Shown here piece after piece: positions 11,107-20,226 of a stretch of 64,000 nt of DNA. This DNA comes from Rhizomicrobium electricum. Lineage in GTDB: Bacteria; Pseudomonadota; Alphaproteobacteria; Micropepsales; Micropepsaceae. The stretch spans positions 269,020-333,019 of the forward strand of contig NZ_JAASQS010000009.1 of NCBI RefSeq assembly GCF_011762045.1, written 5' to 3'. The position numbers and the translations under genes are program-made. The stretch's first letter is position 1. Each line of letters starts with the position of its first letter. The notes under the pieces were generated by a model. It had not been told where the DNA came from. It ran no database searches and saw only the letters and a list, made by a program, of their open reading frames with translations.

Positions 11107-11227
11107 ATCCCCCTCCGGGTAACGTCCGAACCCAAAGCCCCCCTACAAGGCTGCGACCGGACGCGAGTTGAAAAAGTTTCCTCCGACGTATTTCATGCAG
11201 ATGCCGTGATGTTTCCCGCCGCCGTCT

Positions 11228-13735
11228 TCACGCGTATTCCTTGAAGCTGCCGTCGTCCGGCTCCTGATTTTTCATGTCGAGCGCGAACCCTTTGATGCGG
11301 GCCTGCTGCTCCGCTACCGCATTGCGAGCGAGGCTTGACGCTGCCTTGGCGGCCGGCGCGCCCACTTGCTTGCGGTGAGCCGAAACAGGCCGCCCGCGCT
11401 GACTGGACGACTCGTCGGTGCGGAAATAGGCAATCGAGGTCTGCAACTCCTCCGATTGGGAGGCGAGTTCCTCGCTGGTCGCCGACATTTCTTCGGACGA
11501 AGCAGAATTCTGCTGCGTGACCTTGTCGAGCTGCTGGATGGCTTCGTTGATCTGCGATGCGCCGATGTCCTGCTCGCGGCAAGCCGCAGAAATCTCCGAC
11601 ACCAGTTCCGCCGTCTTGCGGATGTCGGGCACCAGCTTGACCAGCATTTCGCCGGCCGTCTGAGCGGCTTTCACCGTCTCCGAGGACAGGCCGCTGATCT
11701 CGGTGGCCGCCGTCTGGCTGCGTTCGGCAAGCTTACGCACTTCCGACGCGACGACGGCAAAGCCCTTGCCGTGTTCGCCGGCCCGCGCCGCTTCCACCGC
11801 CGCGTTGAGAGCCAGCAGATCCGTCTGGCGCGCGATCTCCTGCACGATGGTGATCTTCTCGGCGATCGTCTGCATGGCCGCGACGGCCTTGTTGACTGCA
11901 TCACCCGAGGCTTCGGCGTCCTTGGCCGACTGCTTCGAGATCCTCTCGGTCTGTGCGGCGTTGTCGGCGTTCTGCTTGATGTTGGAAGCCATTTGCTCCA
12001 TCGAAGCGGACGCCTCTTCGGCCGCAGCAGCCTGTTCGCTCGCGCCCTGGCTCATCTGCTCGGCGGTAGCCGACAGTTCCTGGCTGCCCGACGAAACGTT
12101 GTTCGCGGCGGCGACAGCATCCCCAACCACGCCGCGCAAGCGCTCGACCATGGTCTTCAGGGCGTTGCCGATCTCGTCCTTGTCCGATTGCGGCTTGACG
12201 TTCACCGTCAGGTCGCCACCGGCGATCTGACCGGCCATCGTGGCGATCTGGCGCAAGGTCTTGACCATGAGGATGAGCGACGAGGCCAGCTTGTCGCCGT
12301 CCGACCGCATCTTGGGATCATAGCTGAGATCGCCGATGGAGATCTTCTCCATACCGCCTGCGACCTTGCGCTCGGCGGTGACGACGGCCACCAGCGCCTT
12401 GCCGAACTCGTCTTTCTCGGAGCGGACCGTCGGATCCTTGGTGAGATCGCCGATGGCAATGGCGTGCGCCACGGCGGCGCTATCGCGCAGCGACAACACC
12501 ATCTGCTTCATCGCGATGACCAGCTTGTCGTTTTCCGACCGCGGCTTGGGTTCATAGGAGAGATCGCCTTTGGCGAGGTCGTCCATCAGACCGGCGATGC
12601 GGCGTTCCATAGTGACGAGCTGGTTCAGCGATTTGCCGATCTCGTCGCTTTCCGAGAGAATCTGCGCGTCCTTCGACAGATCGCCGACCGCGAGCCTCTT
12701 GGCGAATTCCTCGATCCGCCGCAGCCGCGCCATCATCTTGATCAACGAACCGGCCAGCTTGTCGCCGTCCGACCGCATCTTGGGATCGTAGCTGAGATCG
12801 CCGATCGAGATCTTCTCCATGCCGGCCACGACCTTGCGCTCGGCCGTTATGACTGCCGTCAGCGCTTTGCCGAAATCGTCCTTATCGGAACGGATGGTCG
12901 GATCTTTGGTGAGATCGCCGATGGCGATGGCCTGGGCCACCGCGGCGCTGTCGCGCAATGCAAGCACCATTTCCTTCATCGCGATGACGAGCTTGTCCGT
13001 CTCCGACCGCGGCCGGGGTTCGTAGGACAGATCGCCCTGAGCCATCTGATCCATCACTTCGGCGACGCGGCGTTCGTTCTTGATAAGGTCGGCGAGCGCC
13101 TTGCCGATGACGTCGTTCTCGGACAGGATGTTGGGATCGCGCGACAGGTCGCCCTTGGCGAGATTCTCGGCGAAGGCTCCGATCGCCCGGAGGCGCGCCA
13201 TCATCTTGATCAAGGCGCCGGCCAGCTTGTCGCCGTCGGACCGCATCTTGGGGTCGTAGCTGAGATCGCCGACCGCAAGCTTTTCCGTTCCGGCCGCGAC
13301 TTTGCGCTCGGCGACCAGAACCTGGGTCAGTGCCTTGCTGAGGGTGTCGTGATCGGACGCGATCTTGGGATCGCGGCTGAGATCGCCGATCGATATGCGC
13401 GTCGCGACGTCGGCCGTATCCCGCAAATGGGCGGTCGCCGTGTTGAGCGCATCCGCAATGTCCTTGATCTCGTCGTTGGCGGTATGCGCAATGGTGCGGC
13501 TGAGATCGCCGTCGGCAAGCGCGGCGGCGTGGGAGGACAGCTTTCCGAGACCGCTATTCACGGCATCGATCAACCAAAACGCTGCACCGGCGGAGACGCA
13601 CACGAGCGCCGCACCGATTGCCCACAAGAGCGTCTGAGAACCCTGCCCGCCGGCCGCAACGGCCGTCAGAGCGAGGGACAACACGGCAATCAGTGCAAAA
13701 GCCGATACCAGTTTCAGTTTAATCGTAAAACGCAT
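11228..13735 (-). CDS. Poly-HAMP chemoreceptor MCP4 (12 HAMP-like units)
   Basis: The 835-aa receptor has the same plan as MCP3, with two closely spaced transmembrane helices and no sensor domain. It carries twelve HAMP-like units instead of eight. The extra four come from an internal duplication of a four-unit block (156 residues, 468 bp), visible as three copies of [17 protein letters not shown] at equal spacing. The signalling domain and the tail ending FKEYA match the paralogues. It is the first MCP of the operon, downstream of cheA and cheW. Confidence 0.93.
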   Translation of the reverse strand: MRFTIKLKLVSAFALIAVLSLALTAVAAGGQGSQTLLWAIGAALVCVSAGAAFWLIDAVNSGLGKLSSHAAALADGDLSRTIAHTANDEIKDIADALNTATAHLRDTADVATRISIGDLSRDPKIASDHDTLSKALTQVLVAERKVAAGTEKLAVGDLSYDPKMRSDGDKLAGALIKMMARLRAIGAFAENLAKGDLSRDPNILSENDVIGKALADLIKNERRVAEVMDQMAQGDLSYEPRPRSETDKLVIAMKEMVLALRDSAAVAQAIAIGDLTKDPTIRSDKDDFGKALTAVITAERKVVAGMEKISIGDLSYDPKMRSDGDKLAGSLIKMMARLRRIEEFAKRLAVGDLSKDAQILSESDEIGKSLNQLVTMERRIAGLMDDLAKGDLSYEPKPRSENDKLVIAMKQMVLSLRDSAAVAHAIAIGDLTKDPTVRSEKDEFGKALVAVVTAERKVAGGMEKISIGDLSYDPKMRSDGDKLASSLILMVKTLRQIATMAGQIAGGDLTVNVKPQSDKDEIGNALKTMVERLRGVVGDAVAAANNVSSGSQELSATAEQMSQGASEQAAAAEEASASMEQMASNIKQNADNAAQTERISKQSAKDAEASGDAVNKAVAAMQTIAEKITIVQEIARQTDLLALNAAVEAARAGEHGKGFAVVASEVRKLAERSQTAATEISGLSSETVKAAQTAGEMLVKLVPDIRKTAELVSEISAACREQDIGASQINEAIQQLDKVTQQNSASSEEMSATSEELASQSEELQTSIAYFRTDESSSQRGRPVSAHRKQVGAPAAKAASSLARNAVAEQQARIKGFALDMKNQEPDDGSFKEYA
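12285..13220 (-). repeat. Two tandem 468-bp repeats encoding four HAMP-like units each (MCP4)
   Basis: The segment starting gccagcttgtcgccgtc occurs at 12285, 12753 and 13221, exactly 468 bp apart both times. Each full 468-bp copy encodes four HAMP-like units of 39 codons. Copies differ by scattered substitutions but keep frame and length. Confidence 0.85.
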
Positions 13736-13758
13736 TTTACTAACCTCGAGTACGCTAC

Positions 13759-14262
13759 TCAGTGTTGGGTGAAGGCAGACGTGTCCGTGCTGCGGCCGGT
13801 GGCGAAGATCCGTTCGAGTTCCGGCACGACGATGAAGTCTCCGGACCGTTTGGCGAGGCAGCGGATGAAGTCCTGCCGCCAGCGCATACCGACGCGCGGC
13901 GCGGTTTCCGCCGCGGCCTTTTCCAGAACGGTCACTTCGTGCACCTTGTCGGCCTTCAGACCGACCAGCGTGGCTTCGCCGTCCATTTCGATCTCGATCA
14001 CGATAATCCGGCTGTCCGCCGTTACGCCTGCGGGTTCGAACCCGAAAGCCTTGTGCAGATCGGCCAGCGGAATGACGCGTCCGCGGAAATTGACCAGACT
14101 GCCGACCATCGCCGAAGCGCCGGGTACGACGGTTTCCGGAATGCGATCGAGAATTTCGCGCACAAGTCCCGCTTCGATGGCAAAGGTTTCGCCCTGCATG
14201 TCGAAGGTCAGAACCTGCATGTGGCCGGCATCGTCCCAGCCGTTAGTCAGTTCACCGGTCAT
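13759..14262 (-). CDS. cheW: CheW coupling protein, copy 3 (divergent)
   Basis: This 167-aa CheW-domain protein starts [10 protein letters not shown] at the ATG at 14260-14262, 4 nt after the cheA stop. It shows the family segments [29 protein letters not shown] and [12 protein letters not shown]. It is clearly different from the twin cheW copies and, lying next to cheA, is probably the original coupling protein of the system. A longer frame exists but would overlap cheA. Confidence 0.93.
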   Translation of the reverse strand: MTGELTNGWDDAGHMQVLTFDMQGETFAIEAGLVREILDRIPETVVPGASAMVGSLVNFRGRVIPLADLHKAFGFEPAGVTADSRIIVIEIEMDGEATLVGLKADKVHEVTVLEKAAAETAPRVGMRWRQDFIRCLAKRSGDFIVVPELERIFATGRSTDTSAFTQH

Positions 14263-14266
14263 GGCA

Positions 14267-16222
14267 TTACACCGCGGCGCGAAGCCGCTCCTCCTGTTTC
14301 TGTCCAACGGCCACCAGATGCATCACGTCGAGGATCAGTGCGACGGAGCCGTCTCCCAGGATGGTCGCACCGGAGAAGGTGTCGACCGCCGCATGGAAGC
14401 ACGACAGCGGCTTGATCACGGTCTGGTGATGGCCAAGAATTTGATCGACCACCAAGCCGACGCGCTCGGATCCCGTCGAAACCACCACGATCTTCTGATA
14501 GAGATCGGGAGCGGTTCCGGTCGCGAACAGTTCGCGCAGCCGGAGGAATGGAACAAGCGCATCGCGCAAGGTCAGGAAGGTGCGTCCGATCGAGCGCTCG
14601 TCCTGCTCCGTCGACAGCTCGACGCATTCCTCGACGCACGACAGCGGGATGACATAACGCCCGCCGCCGACACGGACCAGAAGTCCGTCGATAATCGCCA
14701 GCGTCAGCGGAATGCGCAGGTTCACGCACGAGCCGGCCCCTGGCTTGGAGGTCATCTCGATGGCGCCGCGCAGTCCTTCGATCGTGCGCTTGACCACGTC
14801 CATGCCGACACCGCGTCCCGACAGGTTGGTGATCTTCGAGGCCGTGGAGAAGCCCGGCTGGAAGATGAGCTGATTGATTTCGCTGTCGCTCAACACCGCA
14901 CCGGGCGCGATCAGGCCATTCTCTTCGGCTTTGGCCCGCACACGGTCGCGATTGATGCCGCGACCGTCGTCGATCACCGAGATCACCACTTCGGCACCCG
15001 CCTGACGGGCCGACAGGGTCACGCGTCCCGTTTCCGGCTTGCCGGCAGCCCGGCGCTCCTCCGGCGTCTCCAACCCATGATCGGCAGAGTTGCGGATAAG
15101 ATGGATCAGCGGATCGGCAAGCCGTTCGATCACGGTCTTGTCGAGTTCGGTCGTTTCGCCTTCGGTGATGAACTCGATCTGCTTGCCGGTGTCGCGCGCG
15201 AGATCGTGGATCAAACGGCGGAAGCGCCCGAACAACTGGCTGATCGGCACCATGCGGACAAACATCATGGAGTCGCGCAATTCCGACGCCAGACGTTCGA
15301 TTTCCTCGGCGACCGAGCGCAAGCCCGTGTCCGACGTCGTGCCCGCCACCTGCTTGAGGCGCGATTGCGCGATCATCAGCTCGCCGACCTGGTCGAGCAA
15401 TTCGTCGAGGCGGCTGGCCGGAACGCGCACGGTTTCCCCGGCCATGGTATGGCGGGTTTCGAACTTTTCCGCCGGCTGATTTGCGTCTTTCGGCGTCTCC
15501 GCGGCGTGAACCTCGGCGGTTTCCGCAGCCGTTTCGGCAGCCGGCGGCGCGGTGCCCTCTTCCTCGATAGATAATGTCATTTCGTCGATGACGAAGATGA
15601 ACACTTCTTCGATGGCCGACCGCGGATGTGCCGTCGTCAGACGCACGTCCCACGCCAGATGGCATTCGGTGGGGACCAGCGCCGGCAATTCCGGAACATC
15701 GTCCGCTACCGCCTTGACCTCCGCCTCGCCCAACGCACGCAGCTCGTCGAGCAGCGCCAGCGGACGCGTGCCGTTGACAAAACTGTCGGACGGCAGCGTG
15801 AATTTGATGCGCCAAGTCTTGGAAGGAGGCTGAGTTGGGGTGTTCTCGCCATCGTCCTCCATGGCTTGACGCAATCCGGCTAGCAGCGCTTCGCCGTTCT
15901 CCGACCGAGCATCCGGCCGTTCGGCAAGCGCGCGCATATGATCTAGAGCGGCCAGTACGGCGCCGATCAGTTTCGGCGTGGCGGTGGCGCGCCCCTTGCG
16001 AACCCGATCGAACGCGGTTTCGCAATGGTGGGTGAACGAGGCCAACGCCTCGAAACCGAACATCGCGCCCGAGCCTTTCAGCGTGTGAAGGGCGCGGAAA
16101 ACCTGGGCGACCGTCTCGCCGTCCTCGGGATTGTTTTCGAGATCGAGCAGACCCTGTTCGATCTGTTCCAGGAGCTCCTGGGACTCAACACGGAATACCT
16201 GTAGCGGATCGGTGACGCTCAT
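14267..16222 (-). CDS. cheA: CheA chemotaxis sensor histidine kinase
   Basis: The 651-aa kinase phosphorylates CheY and CheB in response to receptor state. The HPt domain (about 1-105) carries His46 in ALHTLKGSGAM. A CheY-binding-like region lies at about 155-225 and an Ala/Glu-rich linker follows. The dimerisation domain starts near 255 (VRVPASRLDELLDQVGEL). The ATPase domain shows LIRNSADHGLE, SVIDDGRGI and the GRGVGMDVVK box, and a CheW-like domain closes the protein. It overlaps cheY by 4 nt (ATGA). Length and domain order are standard. Confidence 0.97.
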   Translation of the reverse strand: MSVTDPLQVFRVESQELLEQIEQGLLDLENNPEDGETVAQVFRALHTLKGSGAMFGFEALASFTHHCETAFDRVRKGRATATPKLIGAVLAALDHMRALAERPDARSENGEALLAGLRQAMEDDGENTPTQPPSKTWRIKFTLPSDSFVNGTRPLALLDELRALGEAEVKAVADDVPELPALVPTECHLAWDVRLTTAHPRSAIEEVFIFVIDEMTLSIEEEGTAPPAAETAAETAEVHAAETPKDANQPAEKFETRHTMAGETVRVPASRLDELLDQVGELMIAQSRLKQVAGTTSDTGLRSVAEEIERLASELRDSMMFVRMVPISQLFGRFRRLIHDLARDTGKQIEFITEGETTELDKTVIERLADPLIHLIRNSADHGLETPEERRAAGKPETGRVTLSARQAGAEVVISVIDDGRGINRDRVRAKAEENGLIAPGAVLSDSEINQLIFQPGFSTASKITNLSGRGVGMDVVKRTIEGLRGAIEMTSKPGAGSCVNLRIPLTLAIIDGLLVRVGGGRYVIPLSCVEECVELSTEQDERSIGRTFLTLRDALVPFLRLRELFATGTAPDLYQKIVVVSTGSERVGLVVDQILGHHQTVIKPLSCFHAAVDTFSGATILGDGSVALILDVMHLVAVGQKQEERLRAAV

Positions 16223-16584
16223 CGTGCAAGAACCTTCTCAACGATTCTGATCAATTGATCGGCCGCGAACGGCTTGGTGATCCAGCCGGTCGCCCCGGCG
16301 GCCTTGGCCTGCTGCTTCAGTCCCGCATCGCTTTCAGTGGTGAGCAGCAGGACCGGAATGCCGACGTACTGGGGCAGCTTGCGAAGCTCGCGCACCATCG
16401 AGAGGCCGTCCATGCGCGGCATATTGAAATCGGTGATGACGAGATCGAAGCCGGACTGCCCGGCCTTCTGCAGACCGTCCATGCCGTCAACGGCTTCGGA
16501 CACCGTATGTCCGCCGCCGGCCAGCGCGATCTTCACCGTCTGTCGTATCGAGGCGGAATCGTCCACCGTCAGTATTGTGGCCAT
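16219..16584 (-). CDS. cheY: CheY-type single-domain response regulator
   Basis: This 121-aa receiver domain alone has acidic pair D8/D9, phospho-acceptor D52 (TDFNMPRMDG), a conserved Thr in LLTTESD and a Lys-Pro near 103. It likely carries the phosphoryl signal from CheA to the motor or another output. It overlaps cheA by 4 nt, and its ATG shares one base with the stop of the upstream STAS gene (TAATG). Confidence 0.95.
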   Translation of the reverse strand: MATILTVDDSASIRQTVKIALAGGGHTVSEAVDGMDGLQKAGQSGFDLVITDFNMPRMDGLSMVRELRKLPQYVGIPVLLLTTESDAGLKQQAKAAGATGWITKPFAADQLIRIVEKVLAR

Positions 16585-16895
16585 TACTTGCCTCCCGCGT
16601 TACCGAGCCAGAAGGAGCGATCCTCGGGCGAGGAGACGAACCCTCCCCGCTCAAGAAGCTCCCGCAGCGAATCCGGAGCCGGCGTCACGGCAAACGACTT
16701 GCCTTCCGACGCCGCGGACCGTCGCGCGGACTCCACGAGCTGCACGAATGTGAGATCAGCATCGGTAACGGCATCCAGCTTGAGACGGATATTGCCGCCA
16801 CGCTCGAACGCCTGTTTCAGATCGTTATGGATCTGGCCGATGGTTTGTATGTCAGCGATATTTGTCACGCCGACGTTGGTCGGTTTGGAACGCAC
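16584..16895 (-). CDS. STAS-domain protein heading the chemotaxis operon
   Basis: The 103-aa protein has the beta-alpha pattern of a STAS domain (SpoIIAA/MlaB-like). The segment VTDADLTFVQLVESARRSA occupies the place of the usual phosphorylatable Ser/Thr loop, with Thr near residue 47. It is the first gene of the minus-strand che operon, coupled to cheY. Similar small STAS proteins accompany some non-model chemotaxis operons; its role here is unknown. Confidence 0.75.
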   Translation of the reverse strand: MRSKPTNVGVTNIADIQTIGQIHNDLKQAFERGGNIRLKLDAVTDADLTFVQLVESARRSAASEGKSFAVTPAPDSLRELLERGGFVSSPEDRSFWLGNAGGK

Positions 16896-17461
16896 CGCAT
16901 TTCCCCCGCACTAGCAGTCGAATGTCTCGACGCTCGGTAAGGTAAACACGACGGCTCAACGTCCCGCTAAGCGATGTATAGCAGCGCGATACCGCTTGCG
17001 CTTGCACCCACTCGGAAGTGAACGACAGATTGTCACAGAGATTTGTTTTGTACGTCCACAGACGAATTCGTTTGGCCTACGTCCAGAGCACTTCAGATTG
17101 CATGCGAGGCGAGGAATATCGCGTGCGTTCAGCGCTAACGGCTCCGCAACGCCCCGACATCGTCATCGAGGGTTGCGCGGCAATGCGGAAATTATCGTCC
17201 TGATGTTTCGGCTATGGTCGTGTCGCAGGCTCGCCTACAAGGTGATGTCTTTGTACGGACGAACCGGTCATTCGAACGCCGGCGATAGATCTGCGGGCTT
17301 TCGCCGGGTGCGGATGCACGGGATGATCGAACGAAGCGGACGTCAGGATCCGCATTGGCGCCGAGATTTCCTTGGTTAATCAAACGTAAAGAAGTGCGCG
17401 ACGCCGCCGCCGGGCCGTGCCATACTCGCTGCGGCCGACAATGTAGTGTCCTTTCAAGCCG
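16896..17461. other. Intergenic region upstream of the che operon
   Basis: About 565 bp between divergent genes. It must contain the che operon promoter (minus strand) and probably one for the DUF2946-like gene (plus strand). I see no convincing ORF, RNA gene, sigma-54 box or strong hairpin. Confidence 0.5.
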
Positions 17462-17857
17462 ATGCCGAAGACACGCATCAACCTTGCGTTGCGAGTTGAG
17501 AAACCATCGTGGGGACGAGCGATCGCCACTCCGATGGTGCTGATCGCGTTTCTGCTGCAGATATTCGTCGTCCAAACCCACGTCCATTTTCCGGCGGCGA
17601 CATCGGCCGATATCGGACACGCCGCTTCCGGCGCTCCATCCGACGCGCTTCGTCTGGCGAAGCACACAGGCGACGCTGCGATGGCGCACTGTCCCTGGTG
17701 CCAGGCCGTCCTCGCGAGCGGGAATTACCTTCCCCCTACGGCATTGCCGATCGCCCTCCCCGTCGCGTTCGGGTTTCTCGATCCGATCATCCAGCACGCA
17801 CCCGCCGCGATTTCGGCATCCTCGCATGCATGGCATAGCCGGGCCCCGCCGGCCTAA
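17462..17857 (+). CDS. Small exported or membrane protein, DUF2946-like
   Basis: The 131-aa protein has a basic N-terminus and one hydrophobic helix at about 22-38 (TPMVLIAFLLQIFVV). A HCPWCQ motif near residue 76 and a second hydrophobic stretch near 93-105 follow. Short proteins with one N-terminal helix and a CPxC-type motif resemble DUF2946, sometimes found near metal-handling genes. I base this on pattern only. Function is unknown, and the ORF could also be a chance frame in GC-rich DNA. Confidence 0.5.
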   Translation: MPKTRINLALRVEKPSWGRAIATPMVLIAFLLQIFVVQTHVHFPAATSADIGHAASGAPSDALRLAKHTGDAAMAHCPWCQAVLASGNYLPPTALPIALPVAFGFLDPIIQHAPAAISASSHAWHSRAPPA

Positions 17858-17971
17858 TTCCCCTAGCGGCGGAGACCTTCCCTCCGTTGCGAACTCTCTC
17901 ACCGCATTTTCGGGTACGTCCAGCGCAGCCGCTTCGGCACCTGCGCCACGACGCGAGCACAGGGGCGATCG

Positions 17972-18574
17972 ATGCTATCCAGGACACAACTGACGGTTTT
18001 GACGATTTTCGCTTTTTCATTTCTGGCAGCGTTGGTGCCGCAAGCTGCACAAGCCGGGACAACGACAGATACCCGGATCGCCGGGCCAGTGGCGGTATCG
18101 GTGGTGCGCGGAAACCAGACGTTCCTGTTGTCGACGCAGAATGCGCCAAACGGCAAACTCCTGTTCCTCCGGAACGGCCAGCCGCCGGACATGGCAGCGG
18201 AACTGATGCCGGCACGCCCGGATCGCACGCTCCTGTCCGTCCATCCCGCAGCCGACGGTTTGTATGTGCTGGCGCGGAAAAGTGCGCGCATGATGCTTCT
18301 GCGCATTCCGGTTCAACCGGATGGAGGCATGGACCCCGCCCTGCCGCAGAAAATCGCCGCCAACTGCCGCAACTGCCGTTCGTTCCCGGCGCTTCGGTTT
18401 TCCCAAATCACCGACATCGCCATACCGGACGGCACGATCATCGCGATCCAGGCCGATGCGCGAACGCCGGGCATTACGATCGTATTGGAGCGTCGCGGCG
18501 CGAAACCGGAGCATCTTCGCTACGATCCGGCGCTCGGGCAGTTCGTCGGCGGGCAAAGCGTACCTCTGATGTAG
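17972..18574 (+). CDS. Secreted protein of unknown function
   Basis: The 200-aa protein has a clear signal peptide (about 1-28, ending PQAAQA) and a predicted beta-rich mature part. It contains a NCRNC cysteine pair near residue 132 and repeating strand patterns such as GTIIAIQADART. I do not recognise the family. It stands alone, about 115 bp after the previous ORF and 200 bp before the porin gene. Confidence 0.6.
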   Translation: MLSRTQLTVLTIFAFSFLAALVPQAAQAGTTTDTRIAGPVAVSVVRGNQTFLLSTQNAPNGKLLFLRNGQPPDMAAELMPARPDRTLLSVHPAADGLYVLARKSARMMLLRIPVQPDGGMDPALPQKIAANCRNCRSFPALRFSQITDIAIPDGTIIAIQADARTPGITIVLERRGAKPEHLRYDPALGQFVGGQSVPLM

Positions 18575-18772
18575 AGCCCCGCGTTCGCACAGGCGTTGCA
18601 CTTCGCAGTACTTTGTTTTCCGAAAGTTTGAAGACGTTTTGACGCGCCCCCCTTGAGCGCGCACCTTCCCCATGGCCTATATTGCCACGTTAGTTGCGAC
18701 TAGTTCTCAATACTATTTACTACCTGCGGCCGTCCGGGGAGCCGACCGGCCTTACGAGGGGAAGTGCTTGGA

Positions 18773-20170
18773 ATGACGGGAAGAACGGATACGCCTGACG
18801 CCGCCCGGCGCCGCCGGCGCGTTCTTCCGATGCTGGCGGCGGCGGCCATCGCGGCCGCAATACCGGGCTTTGCCCAAAACGCGGCAACCGGCACGCCCGA
18901 TAGTATATGGACACAGGATACGCTGACCGGCACCTGGGCCGGGCTGCGCACCGACCTGCAGGATCGCGGCGTGACGCTGAGCGCGTCGGAAGTGGCCGAA
19001 ACCTTCAGCAACACCTCCGGCGGCCGCAAAACCGGCACCGTGTTCACCGGCCGCGCCGAGTTCGATCTCGATCTCGACCTCGAACGGCTGGCGGGTTGGC
19101 GCGGCGCTACCATTCACGTCAACGCGCTTCAAATCCATGGCCGCGGACTGACGGCCGACACACTGGGCGGCAACCTGCTCGATCCTTCCAGCATCGAGGC
19201 CAACCGCGCCACCCGCCTGTTCGACGCGTATCTCGAGCAAAAGCTGTTCGACGACACCCTGTCGATCCGCATCGGCCAGATTGCCGCCGACGACGAATTC
19301 CTGCTGAGCGATTATGCGGCCGCGCTCGTCAACGGCACCTTCGGCTGGGCCGCGATCATGGCTGCCGACCTGCCGAACGGCGGTCCGGGCTATCCGCTGT
19401 CGACTCCCGGCGTGCGGGTGAAATGGACGCCGGACATGTCGTTCTCCTGGCAAACGGCGGTTTTCAACGGCGATCCGGCCGGAGACTGCAGCGGCAACGG
19501 GCAGGTCTGCAACGACAACGGCCTGACCTTCAGCACCGACAAGGACGTGTTCGTCATCAGCGAGATCGGCTACGTCGTGCCCGGCGATCTTCCCGCCAGC
19601 TTCAAATTGGGCGGCTGGTATCACTCGGGCCATTTCACCGATCTGCGCTATGACGAGGACAAAGACCTGGCGGCGGTTACCGGGGCGGAGCCGTATACGC
19701 GGCGGGGCGATTACGGCTTCTACGCGGTGATCGACAAACGTCTGTGGCGGGAAGGCGAAAGCGAGAACCAGGGGCTCGGCGGATTTTTCCGCGTCGGCGC
19801 CGCACCCGGAGACCGCAATATGGTCTCCTTCTACGCCGATGCCGGTCTCAGCTATATCGGCCTCATCGAGGGGCACGACAACGATGTCCTCGCCCTCGGC
19901 TTCGCGTACGCCAAGATCAGCGACCGCGTCCGCGATTTCGATCGCGACTACAATCTCGCCAATCCATCGGCCCAACGCCCGCTGCGCGACTACGAAGCGG
20001 TGGTCGAGCTGTCGTATAGTTATGTCGTCGCCCCGTGGTGGACGATCCAGCCCGACATCCAGTACATCATCCACCCCGCCGGCCACAGCGCCGATCCCGA
20101 GGCCCCATTGCCGTCACCGGCGATGAAGAACGCATTCGTCATCGGGCTGCGGACTGCGATTCAGATCTAG
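18773..20170 (+). CDS. oprB: Carbohydrate-selective porin, OprB family
   Basis: This 465-aa outer-membrane porin probably lets sugars into the periplasm. A basic N-terminus and hydrophobic signal sequence (about 15-35) precede the mature start near TWAGLRTDLQDRGV, the typical OprB opening. A long beta-barrel region follows, including GGWYHSGHF and a C-terminal strand FVIGLRTAIQI. I use the ATG at 18773 because GAGGGGAAG lies at a good distance upstream; a GTG at 18764 sits too close. It converges with a GH3 glycosidase, suggesting oligosaccharide use. Confidence 0.9.
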   Translation: MTGRTDTPDAARRRRRVLPMLAAAAIAAAIPGFAQNAATGTPDSIWTQDTLTGTWAGLRTDLQDRGVTLSASEVAETFSNTSGGRKTGTVFTGRAEFDLDLDLERLAGWRGATIHVNALQIHGRGLTADTLGGNLLDPSSIEANRATRLFDAYLEQKLFDDTLSIRIGQIAADDEFLLSDYAAALVNGTFGWAAIMAADLPNGGPGYPLSTPGVRVKWTPDMSFSWQTAVFNGDPAGDCSGNGQVCNDNGLTFSTDKDVFVISEIGYVVPGDLPASFKLGGWYHSGHFTDLRYDEDKDLAAVTGAEPYTRRGDYGFYAVIDKRLWREGESENQGLGGFFRVGAAPGDRNMVSFYADAGLSYIGLIEGHDNDVLALGFAYAKISDRVRDFDRDYNLANPSAQRPLRDYEAVVELSYSYVVAPWWTIQPDIQYIIHPAGHSADPEAPLPSPAMKNAFVIGLRTAIQI

Positions 20171-20185
20171 ACGTACTACGGGGCT

Positions 20186-20221
20186 GAGGGGCGCCCGGCA
20201 CAGGTAGCCGAGCGCCCCCTC
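20186..20221. terminator. Hairpin between convergent oprB and GH3 genes
   Basis: GAGGGGCGC at 20186-20194 pairs with GCGCCCCCTC at 20212-20221 with one bulge. It lies 15 nt after the oprB stop and 5 nt before the GH3 stop, so it could act for both. There is no strong T-run on either side. Confidence 0.5.
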
Positions 20222-20226
20222 GTCTT

